Part shown: positions 16,412 through 24,274 of the stretch, piece by piece
Layout: every line of letters starts with the position of its first letter
Numbering within the stretch: the first letter of the stretch is position 1
From: Komagataeibacter medellinensis NBRC 3288
GTDB taxonomy: Bacteria; Pseudomonadota; Alphaproteobacteria; Acetobacterales; Acetobacteraceae
Reading direction: 5' to 3'
Assembly: GCF_000182745.2 (NCBI RefSeq)
Contig: NC_016027.1
Location: forward strand, 1,789,501 to 1,853,500
DNA length: 64,000 bases
Position numbers and translations under genes: made by a program
Notes under the pieces: model-generated
The model's input: only the letters and a program-made list of their open reading frames with translations
Database searches by the model: none
Told to the model about the DNA's origin: nothing

Positions 16412-17146
16412 TTAGTTCGCCTTGCCATCATCAAGCATGTAACCGCTGGAACGCACGGTGCGGATCAGGTCCGCGCCACCGCTGGCGTTCAGCGCCAGAC
16501 GCAGCCTGCGGATGTGCACGTCCACCGTGCGTTCTTCCACATGAATGCGATCATCCCACGCGGCAGCCAGTATTTCCGCGCGTGAGAACACGCGGCGCGG
16601 GTTACGCAGCAGATGCAGCAGGATCCGGTATTCGGTCGGACCAAGGGCGATCGTGCTATCGCCGCGCGTGACCCGACGGCCGCCATGGTCCACCGTCACA
16701 TCGGCAAAGCGCAGTACATCAGCATCCTGTTCAGCGCCTCCCGCCACGCCTCGGCCCGCACACCGCCGCATGACCGCACGCACGCGCGCATGCAGTACAT
16801 CCATCCCGCAGGGCTTGACCAGATAGTCATCAGCCCCGGTATCCAGTGCATGGATGGAATCGCGTTCCTCCCCACGCGCGGTCAGCATGATCACAGGCAG
16901 GTAGCGCGTGGTCGTGGCCATGCGCAGCCTGCGGCACACATCCACCCCGGACAGGCCGGGCATCATCCAGTCCAGCAGCACGAGGTCGGGCTTCCATTCC
17001 GTTACCTCCCGCAGGGCATCCACCCCGTTATCCACGGGCATGACCGCGTGGCCCGCCGCTTCAAGGTTGTAGGACAGCATGACGGACAGGGCGGCATCAT
17101 CCTCCGCCACAAGGATGCGCAGCGGCCGGTCAACCTGTGGGTTCAC
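16412..17146 (-). CDS. phoB: Phosphate regulon response regulator PhoB
   Basis: OmpR/PhoB-type transcription factor of 244 residues. The receiver domain (about 9-125) has the acidic pair Asp16-Asp17, phospho-acceptor Asp59 (LVLLDWMMPG), the Thr in MLTARG and Lys111 (LVKPCG, where most relatives have KPF). The winged-helix domain (about 145-240) has the typical LGPTEYRILLHLLRNP, FSRAEIL and ERTVDVHIRRLR blocks. It starts 5 bases after phoU ends on the same strand. The partner kinase PhoR and the pst transporter genes are not in the window. Confidence 0.93.
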   Translation of the reverse strand: MNPQVDRPLRILVAEDDAALSVMLSYNLEAAGHAVMPVDNGVDALREVTEWKPDLVLLDWMMPGLSGVDVCRRLRMATTTRYLPVIMLTARGEERDSIHALDTGADDYLVKPCGMDVLHARVRAVMRRCAGRGVAGGAEQDADVLRFADVTVDHGGRRVTRGDSTIALGPTEYRILLHLLRNPRRVFSRAEILAAAWDDRIHVEERTVDVHIRRLRLALNASGGADLIRTVRSSGYMLDDGKAN

Positions 17147-17151
17147 GGCAC

Positions 17152-17856
17152 CTAGCTCCCCTGTCCTGAAAAGCTGCCGCGCGGGCGCACCACCGGCAGG
17201 ATCTCACCGGTTGCGGTATAGTACACGCGCTCGGCAATGTTGGTGGCATGGTCACCGATACGTTCCAGGTTCTTGGCAATGAACAACAGGTGGGTACAGG
17301 CGCTGATGTTACGCGGATCTTCCATCATGTAGGTAACCAGTTCACGGAACATGGCGTTATAGAGTTCATCCACCGCCGTATCGGACTGCCAAACTTCCCG
17401 CGCAAGGTCGGCATTGCGCTGGCCGAGCGCATCAATCGCGCGCCGCAGGTTGTCCTGCACAAGCCGGCCCATACCACGCAGGCCGCTGAGCGATACGCGC
17501 GCGTTCACCAGTTCCACGCGCAGCGAACGCCGGGCGATGGAGGCCGCGCAGTCACCAATACGCTCTAGGTCTCCCGTGATCTTGAGTGCCGAGACGACCT
17601 CGCGCAGGTCACCTGCCACGGGCGAGCGCAGGGCGAGTATGCGGATGACCATCGCCTCCACATCGCGTTCCAGCGTATCGACCTGGGGGTCGAGGTCGGA
17701 AGCAACGCCAGCGGCATTTTCATCCATATCAGCAATGGCCGCGACAGCCTGCGAGGTCTGCCGTTCCACCAGGCCGCCCATACGCGCCATCATGGAGCGC
17801 ATCTGCTCGAGTTCCTGCTCGTAACTGCTTACGATATGTGCCGATTCCTGTTCCAC
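17152..17856 (-). CDS. phoU: Phosphate signalling protein PhoU
   Basis: Negative modulator linking the Pst transporter to PhoR/PhoB. It is all-helical with the two PhoU repeats: DPQVDTLERDVEAMVIRILALRSPVAGDLRE with LKITGDLERIGDCAASIAR in the first, and FIAKNLERIGDHATNIAERV in the second. The GTG at 17856 has AAAGG 7 bases ahead and is preferred to the TTG two codons upstream. It is first in a two-gene unit with phoB, split from any pst genes and divergent from a TonB receptor. Confidence 0.94.
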   Translation of the reverse strand: MEQESAHIVSSYEQELEQMRSMMARMGGLVERQTSQAVAAIADMDENAAGVASDLDPQVDTLERDVEAMVIRILALRSPVAGDLREVVSALKITGDLERIGDCAASIARRSLRVELVNARVSLSGLRGMGRLVQDNLRRAIDALGQRNADLAREVWQSDTAVDELYNAMFRELVTYMMEDPRNISACTHLLFIAKNLERIGDHATNIAERVYYTATGEILPVVRPRGSFSGQGS

Positions 17857-18027
17857 CCGCAAACCTTTCCACCTGTCCGTACATTTATACGGGATATGCC
17901 CGATATCAGGGCTTACGATACGTCACGCGAGTATACTATATCGGTCCCGCATTTGTTCAAAGCGATCTCATACCCGCCCGCACTGACACATAATAATGAA
18001 ATAAAAAGATTTTTGCAGGAACGCCCC

Positions 18028-20355
18028 ATGCCGCACGCCACCCGCCACCCCGCTGCGCCGCGGGCCTGCCCCCTTTCATCCCGGCTGACGCTTGGCGTAG
18101 CACTGGGTGCTTTGCTGGGCATGAGTGTTGATCCTGCCCTGGCCACGCCGCGCAAGGGCAGCACCACCCCGCCTGGCCCGCAGGGCACGACCGCCCCGCC
18201 CGACAAGGCGGAAACCCTGACCGTGACAAGCCAGCATGTAGTGGGCACCCAGCCCGGCGGCGGCCTGATCCGCGAGGAAGACGCACCGAAATCGGTCAGT
18301 ACGATCGGTACGGATTTCATGCGCAAGCAGGCCCCCAGTGCCACGGCGTTCGACATGGTCAGCCTGCTACCCGGCGCCAACGTGGCCTCATCAGACGCGC
18401 TGGGCTTTTCACCCCAGACCAACATAACCGTGCGTGGACTGGGCGGAGATTCGATCGGCTACCTGCTTGAAGGCATGCCGCTCAACGATATTGCCTATTA
18501 CAACGGCTATCCCGGCCAGTTTGCTGATACCGAGAACTACCAGAGCGTCTCCCTCGCGCAGGGGGCAGCCGACCTTGATGCCCCTGTGCTCAACGCGGCG
18601 GGTGGCCTGATGAACATGACCTTCCGTGACCCCTCCCTGCGGGCCGGGGGATATGCGGATGTCTCGTACGGGTCATACAACACCAACCGGCAGTTCCTGC
18701 GGCTTGAAACCGGGCAGATCGGCAATACGGGCCTGCGTGGTTTCGTATCCTACTCCCACGGTTATACCGACAACTGGCGTGGCCCCGGCCATGACGAGCG
18801 CCAGCACATAGACTTCAAGTTCCTGCGCGAATGGGGGGATGGCAACCGGGTCTCGCTGATCGGCACATGGAACACGATGGTGGCCAGCTACTACCCCACC
18901 GTGAACAAGGCCAACTGGCAGGCACAGGGGCCGCATGGGGCCGCCAACAACCTTGCCGCCAGCTACAACCCGAACAATGCCGCAGACGGCACCAACTACT
19001 GGGAACTGTACCGTCAACCCGAACGCATTGCCTACATGGCGGCCCCCGCGCGCTTCACGCTGGCACGTAACCTGCACCTGAAGGTCACGCCCTATGCGCA
19101 GTGGAGCTACGGCAATAACCCCAGCGGCACGACCATGGGCGATGCCGGGCTATGTGACGGCACGGGAGGGTGCGACATGAATGCGGTGGTACGCGCCAAC
19201 TGGAAGCAGACCAGCTACCGCTCGGGCTTCAACACTACGCTGGACTGGCAACTGGGCAATCATGACCTGGTGTTCGGCTACTGGTACGACTACTCCGATG
19301 ATAGCGAACACCAGCCCTTCACCGCCGTCAATGCACAGGGTTATGCGACCGACATATGGGTGGACCGGATTAGTCGCACCCTGCTTGACGCGAGTGGACA
19401 GCAGGTGAATGCGGGCAGCTATCACATGGTATCGCAGACCAATGCCCTCTATATCGGTGACCGGATGCATTTCCTGCGCCGCAGGCTGATGGTCGATGTG
19501 GGCTTCAAGGAAGTGATGCTGGACCGCACCGGCACCACTACCTCTGCCGGGGTGCAGACGGCTGCTGGCAGCAACAGTGCCACCCCCCTGCCGCGTATCG
19601 CGATCCGCTATGCCATCACGCCACACCACATGGTATTCTTCAACACTACCACCAGTTTCCGCACGCCAGATGAGACCGCACTATTCGGTGGGGTCACGGC
19701 CAGCGGCATCACAACACAGCTTAAAAATGAATATTCCGTGTCGGAAGAACTGGGCTACCGCTATAACGGCAACCTGCTAATGGGCAGCCTGACCCTGTTC
19801 AATTACGACTTCACCAACCGCGAGATCCAGACCCAGATCGGCCAGATCGAATCCACCATCAATGGTGGCGGCCAGACCTCACGCGGGGTAGATGTGGAAA
19901 TCGGTATGAAGCCCTGGCACCACTGGGCGCCCTACGTGTCGGGCGAGTACCTGCATGCCACCATCGACAGCGACATCCCCAATGGAGCCGGCCTGCTGGC
20001 CACACGCGGCAAAACCGCGGTGGAAAGCCCGCGGCTGCAGGCTTCCGCCGGGCTGAGCTATGATGATGGGCACTTTTTCGGCATGGCATCCATCCATTAT
20101 GTCGGGCGGCAGTATGCCACCTTCATGAATGATGAGCGCATGCCCGACCACACCACGGGCAACCTGGCCATCGGGTACCGGATGGATGACCACGCGTTTC
20201 TCGCGCACCCTGAATTTCGGATGAATTTCAACAATATCACCAACCAGCATTACCTCTCTGGCGTGGCAACCCCAACGCTTACAGCGGCTAACGGACCGCA
20301 ATACTACGTGGGCGGCGGGCTGGCCGTGCTGTTTACGGCGGCCACGGGGTTCTGA
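18028..20355 (+). CDS. TonB-dependent outer-membrane receptor, divergent from phoU
   Basis: A 775-residue receptor from ATG 18028; the open frame runs 64 codons further upstream but this ATG gives a proper signal peptide ending near PALA (38). Plug domain about 60-180 (EEDAPKSVSTIGTDFMRKQAPS, ITVRGLGGDSIGYLLEGMPLND), then a barrel with many Tyr/Asn/Gly strands ending in FTAATGF. Its 3' end overlaps the convergent transporter gene by 52 bases. Substrate unknown; sharing a divergent promoter region with phoU-phoB makes a phosphorus compound worth considering, though no clear Pho box was seen. Confidence 0.9.
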   Translation: MPHATRHPAAPRACPLSSRLTLGVALGALLGMSVDPALATPRKGSTTPPGPQGTTAPPDKAETLTVTSQHVVGTQPGGGLIREEDAPKSVSTIGTDFMRKQAPSATAFDMVSLLPGANVASSDALGFSPQTNITVRGLGGDSIGYLLEGMPLNDIAYYNGYPGQFADTENYQSVSLAQGAADLDAPVLNAAGGLMNMTFRDPSLRAGGYADVSYGSYNTNRQFLRLETGQIGNTGLRGFVSYSHGYTDNWRGPGHDERQHIDFKFLREWGDGNRVSLIGTWNTMVASYYPTVNKANWQAQGPHGAANNLAASYNPNNAADGTNYWELYRQPERIAYMAAPARFTLARNLHLKVTPYAQWSYGNNPSGTTMGDAGLCDGTGGCDMNAVVRANWKQTSYRSGFNTTLDWQLGNHDLVFGYWYDYSDDSEHQPFTAVNAQGYATDIWVDRISRTLLDASGQQVNAGSYHMVSQTNALYIGDRMHFLRRRLMVDVGFKEVMLDRTGTTTSAGVQTAAGSNSATPLPRIAIRYAITPHHMVFFNTTTSFRTPDETALFGGVTASGITTQLKNEYSVSEELGYRYNGNLLMGSLTLFNYDFTNREIQTQIGQIESTINGGGQTSRGVDVEIGMKPWHHWAPYVSGEYLHATIDSDIPNGAGLLATRGKTAVESPRLQASAGLSYDDGHFFGMASIHYVGRQYATFMNDERMPDHTTGNLAIGYRMDDHAFLAHPEFRMNFNNITNQHYLSGVATPTLTAANGPQYYVGGGLAVLFTAATGF

Positions 20356-21665
20356 GCGGACAGCGCACGCAGCACCACTCCACCCGCCAGCAGGTACAGC
20401 ACGCCTGGCACCAGCAGGAAGCCGGCATGAATACCTGCCTGCGCATGCGCTGACTGTACGCTCTCCCCGCTGGTCAGGCCAAATGCCGCCAGCACCCCGG
20501 CCAGCAGGCTGCCACCAATGTCAAACGCCATCTTGGACGCCGTGGAGTTGAGGGCCCAGGCCAGCCCCACCGTCTGCACGCCACCAGCCACACGGTCCCG
20601 GTCCAGACAGTGCGCAAGCAGGGTAAAACAGACCGGGTTGCAGATCCCCACGCACAGGCCAAACAATGCAAGCAGGCTGCCCGTTACCTCCAACCGCGCA
20701 GGCAGCCCGTACGCCACCAGCAAAACAGCCCCCGCCGCTACTGTACCACCGCGCATGACGCGCGCCGCCCCCCACCGCAGCGCCAGTGGCAGGGACACAC
20801 AGCACCCCACCAGCACCATCAGGCTGATCAGGCCCAGCAGTCCGCCCGCCATGTAGTCCTTCTGCCCCAGCACATAGCGCACATCATATACCAGCGCGCC
20901 AAACAGGAAGGTGCTGCCCAGCATGGTCAGCAGCATGGCCCCGGTCAGCCGCCGCCACCTCCGGTTGGCCATAAGGGCGGCTACAAGCCGGCGGACAGGC
21001 GCACGCACCGTTTTACCGGCATGCGCGGGCGTCACCACGCGCTCGTGGCAGAAACGGGCCGACAGCCACAAAAGTCCACCCACAACACACGCCACCCCCA
21101 CCATGAACAGGGCAAATCCTACCTGCCGGTTGCCATGGCCCAGCCAGTCCACTGCGGGCAGGGTCACGATGCTGATGACAAACCCACCCAGCGTAGCCCC
21201 GACCATGCGGCTGGTAGCCAGGCGCAGGCGCATGTCCGGGACAGATGTGATCAGGCTGGTCATGGCGCCATAGGCGGTGTTGACCACGCCATAGGCTACG
21301 CACAGGCCCATGTAGCCCATGGCGGCACAGACGCCGCGCACCACGACCGGCCACCCACCTGGCAGTGGCACGAAGGTCAGCATGACCAGCAGCATGAACG
21401 GCACAATGCCCGCGCGCAGCAGCGGCAGGGCCTGCCTGCCCACCGGCCTGCGATCAATCCACACCCCCACTGCCGGATCAGTCAGCAGGCTGGCCGCGCG
21501 CGCGGCCATGAGCATGAAGCCCACCATCTGCACCGGGAAAAGGCAGATTTCGGTATAGAAGTATGCAAGGTAGCTGAGCATCAGCCCCCAGATGATGTTG
21601 AACCCCATGTCACCCGCGCCAAACGCCACGATCTCCAGCATCCCGACAGGGGGCGGCGTAGGCAT
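20304..21665 (-). CDS. GPH/MelB-type sugar:cation symporter (major facilitator)
   Basis: A 453-residue membrane protein with about 12 hydrophobic segments. The first block FGAGDMGFNIIWGLMLSYLAYFYTE and the loop DPAVGVWIDRR match the glycoside-pentoside-hexuronide family, which imports sugars or sugar acids with Na+ or H+. The frame is open to 21977, but the extra N-terminal part is not membrane-like; ATG 21665 with GGGG upstream is preferred (ATG 21689 also possible). It overlaps the TonB receptor tail-to-tail by 52 bases and is divergent from the beta-propeller gene. Confidence 0.85.
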   Translation of the reverse strand: MPTPPPVGMLEIVAFGAGDMGFNIIWGLMLSYLAYFYTEICLFPVQMVGFMLMAARAASLLTDPAVGVWIDRRPVGRQALPLLRAGIVPFMLLVMLTFVPLPGGWPVVVRGVCAAMGYMGLCVAYGVVNTAYGAMTSLITSVPDMRLRLATSRMVGATLGGFVISIVTLPAVDWLGHGNRQVGFALFMVGVACVVGGLLWLSARFCHERVVTPAHAGKTVRAPVRRLVAALMANRRWRRLTGAMLLTMLGSTFLFGALVYDVRYVLGQKDYMAGGLLGLISLMVLVGCCVSLPLALRWGAARVMRGGTVAAGAVLLVAYGLPARLEVTGSLLALFGLCVGICNPVCFTLLAHCLDRDRVAGGVQTVGLAWALNSTASKMAFDIGGSLLAGVLAAFGLTSGESVQSAHAQAGIHAGFLLVPGVLYLLAGGVVLRALSAQNPVAAVNSTASPPPT

Positions 21666-21979
21666 GGCGGCCCCACGCGCATACCTCATCCCGACGTAGC
21701 CTGCTGGCGCATGACCCATGCGTAATGGGCAATGGGGGCACCGGTCGTACCATTGTCGCAAACATGGTGGCAGACAGGATACAGGGCTGCGGTGCCCGGT
21801 AGGCCCGCCACTGCCATCTCCCTGCCTGCTCCCCCCATGGTCCGGCAACGGGGTTGTTCCGCCCTGCCCATGCTTGCTATTCCCCTGACATGTGCCTCTG
21901 GTACAGATGATAGCTGGCATATTGCAGCATATGCGTATTTGCAAATCCGCCATGGCAGGAATGAACAGGGACCGCACGC

Positions 21980-22903
21980 ATGGGACTGGGCCGGACCGAC
22001 ATATGGCAGACGGGCATTATCGATCGCCCTCTGCCCGATATACTGCGTGCGGGGCAACTGGATGGCCTGCCGGTTACGTGGCTGCCCGATCCCGGCCCCT
22101 TCCGCTTCCTTGCCGACCCGTTTGGCATCTGGCACGAAAACAGGTTGTACCTGTTTGCCGAGGCCTATGACTACCGCGTCAGGGTCGGGCGGATCGATGT
22201 ATTCATCCTCGACCGCGCGCTGCGCCTGCTGGCCCATGCGCCCGTACTGGTGGAACCGTGGCACCTGTCCTATCCCGTTATCCTACGCGAGCGGGACGGT
22301 ACATTCGTCATGATGCCGGAATCGGGTGGCAGCGGCAGGCAGCGCCTGTACCGCGCAACGGATTTTCCCTATCGCTGGCAGGAAGTGGAAGGGTGCGCCT
22401 TTCCCGGCCCCATGATCGACGCCTCCCCCCTGTTCCATGATGGACGGTGGTGGCTGTTCTACACACCGTGGCATGAACTTGAGCGGCCCCGCGTCGATAC
22501 GCTGCATGTTGCCTGGGCCGACAGGCTGGCTGGCCCATGGCACCAGCACCCCGGTAACCCCGTACGCCGCGATATCCACAGCGCACGCCCCGGTGGCACG
22601 CCGGTGGCCATGGAGGACGGTACCATCATCCTGCCTACGCAGGACTGCGCGCAAACTTATGGCGGGGCTATCACGCCACTGGCCATAACCACCCTGACCA
22701 CCCGGGAATTCGCAGCTCATCCGCGACCCATGCTCCATGCGCCCGCCCCATGGCGCCCCGCAACCGACGGGCTGCATACCCTGTCTGCGGCCGGAACCGT
22801 AACCTTGGTCGATGCCAAACATACCAGTCGTTCGGTCATACGCCGGGCCGGGGTAGATATTGCCCGCATGACCCGCGAACTTATCCGCCACATACCGCGT
22901 TAG
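21980..22903 (+). CDS. Five-bladed beta-propeller protein, GH43/GINT1 N-terminal-like
   Basis: A 307-residue soluble protein. The blocks FLADPFGIWHENRLYLFAEAYD, LSYPVILRERDGTFVMMPES and DASPLFHDGRWWLFYTP recall the propeller domain fused to glycosyltransferases that add sugars to inositol-phosphoceramides, and distantly glycoside hydrolase family 43. Repeated Asp-Pro-Phe and Trp-Trp-Leu-Phe motifs fit propeller blades. No glycosyltransferase domain follows, so this is a free-standing version. It is divergent from a sugar symporter with about 300 bases between starts. Catalytic activity is not assured. Confidence 0.65.
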   Translation: MGLGRTDIWQTGIIDRPLPDILRAGQLDGLPVTWLPDPGPFRFLADPFGIWHENRLYLFAEAYDYRVRVGRIDVFILDRALRLLAHAPVLVEPWHLSYPVILRERDGTFVMMPESGGSGRQRLYRATDFPYRWQEVEGCAFPGPMIDASPLFHDGRWWLFYTPWHELERPRVDTLHVAWADRLAGPWHQHPGNPVRRDIHSARPGGTPVAMEDGTIILPTQDCAQTYGGAITPLAITTLTTREFAAHPRPMLHAPAPWRPATDGLHTLSAAGTVTLVDAKHTSRSVIRRAGVDIARMTRELIRHIPR

Positions 22904-22960
22904 ATTCAGGGTAGCCCATGGCGCCGCCCCAGCAGGCATAAAAATCTGTCATGAATTTAA

Positions 22961-22985
22961 TGTGATATTAATTAGCAATATCACA
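22961..22985. promoter_or_regulatory. Inverted repeat, possible operator
   Basis: TGTGATATT (22961-22969) and AATATCACA (22977-22985) form a perfect 9-base inverted repeat with a 7-base spacer in the AT-rich gap before the 331-residue protein. The halves resemble CRP-type TGTGA/TCACA but the spacing is too wide for a classical CRP site. Confidence 0.45.
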
Positions 22986-23187
22986 TAATATGCCTGTAAC
23001 ATACATCAATGCGGCACCCCATGGCACGCGTGTCACACACGCCCCTGATGTATAGGGGAAACATGCCGTTATCCCCATTACCGGCAACACTGCACGGTAC
23101 GGGGACCAACCCATGCGGACGTAGCCCTTTGCTCGGACCGCCAACCCGCCCTGATCCTTCGGCCACAGATACTTCAAGGACTGCCTG

Positions 23188-24183
23188 ATGCGTGAACTTC
23201 ACACCGCCCCGGCTGCCTGGCATCTGCAGCATTCGCACCCCGAGACGCTGGTAAGCTATTTTGACCCATGGCAGCCAGTCACGCGGCAGCTTGACATGCT
23301 TGCGCACCGCTTCAGTGCCGTAAAGGCCCTGTGCGATGCACAGATGGACAGCCCCGCCACGGAAAATGCCGAATTGGCCGCGCTGCGCGACTCGCTTGCA
23401 TTCCATCTGCTGCGAGCGAGTATGTGGTGGCAGGTCGATTTTTCGCCCCGTGCCGTAACCGGCCTGCAAGCGACCAGTTTCATGCAGCATGTCCGCCGCC
23501 ATACCGACCGGATGGTGGATGACGAGACCCTGCTTGATGTCCTAACGTGGCAGCACTACATGCACCGTGCCGATAGCGGTCATATCATGGTGACAGGCGT
23601 CGACCCGCTGTGTCGTGGTAACACCACCATCCTGTACGGCATTGACGGTCACCGCGGCTTCCGCTTTGCCCTGCGGCGCGCGGGGCAGTCCCTGTCATGG
23701 AACGACATCACGCACCCTGATTTCATTGCGGCATGCCTTAATGCCCGGGCCCTGCACTGCCTGCTCGAGACGGAATGCACGGCGATTGGCGAATGGGATC
23801 TTGCGCGTGAGGAGCATATCCAGGCATCGCGCTACCATACCCAGCATTTCCGTACCGCAAATCAGCCCACCGCAGTGGAAAACTATGCCACGGCGCTGGA
23901 ACAGTTCAGCCGCTGCCGCTCGCGCTTCGGGCGGTTCGAGTTCGAGAGCATCGTCAACAAAATGGCATTCTCGGTCATCCTGGCCGCTCATGAACAGAGC
24001 GCAAGCATTGCCGACCTGCTTCGCCATGGTGCAACGCGACCGGTCAGTTCGCGGGTTGCCGGCAGCCTGAAAAAACGTGCACGCACCCATGTGGCCACTG
24101 GTACCGACCCCCTGCGCCGCCCCGGGCTTGATGCCATGCTGGACCAGGTCGAGACCGGTTTCGCCCTGTCGGGGGGCAACTGA
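23188..24183 (+). CDS. Protein of unknown function upstream of an AAA+ ATPase
   Basis: A 331-residue soluble protein with AAGGA before the ATG. No signal peptide or membrane segment. It is rich in His, Arg and Ala, largely helical by composition, with one more hydrophobic stretch around NTTILYGIDGHRGFRFALR (about 148-166). No family recognised. It is followed after 91 bases, including a possible hairpin, by a double AAA+ ATPase on the same strand, which suggests but does not prove a functional pair. Confidence 0.75.
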   Translation: MRELHTAPAAWHLQHSHPETLVSYFDPWQPVTRQLDMLAHRFSAVKALCDAQMDSPATENAELAALRDSLAFHLLRASMWWQVDFSPRAVTGLQATSFMQHVRRHTDRMVDDETLLDVLTWQHYMHRADSGHIMVTGVDPLCRGNTTILYGIDGHRGFRFALRRAGQSLSWNDITHPDFIAACLNARALHCLLETECTAIGEWDLAREEHIQASRYHTQHFRTANQPTAVENYATALEQFSRCRSRFGRFEFESIVNKMAFSVILAAHEQSASIADLLRHGATRPVSSRVAGSLKKRARTHVATGTDPLRRPGLDAMLDQVETGFALSGGN

Positions 24184-24224
24184 ACGCGGGTGGGGGAAAA
24201 CATATTCCCCTTCCCCACGCGACA
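24184..24224 (+). terminator. Possible hairpin between the unknown gene and the AAA+ gene
   Basis: GTGGGGGAA and TTCCCC...CCAC around 24190-24220 can pair across AACATA. Pairing is imperfect and no T-run follows, so it may only weaken read-through. Confidence 0.3.
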
Positions 24225-24274
24225 TCTGCGCCAGCAACCCCTATATTGCACAGGAGTAGCAGGAGACCCGATAC

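Noticed and set aside
17863-18027. Pho box between phoU and the TonB receptor
   Set aside because: No pair of CTGTCAT-like direct repeats with proper spacing was found.
20610-21725. 371-codon plus-strand frame opposite the GPH transporter
   Set aside because: His/Gln-rich shadow of a membrane protein gene.
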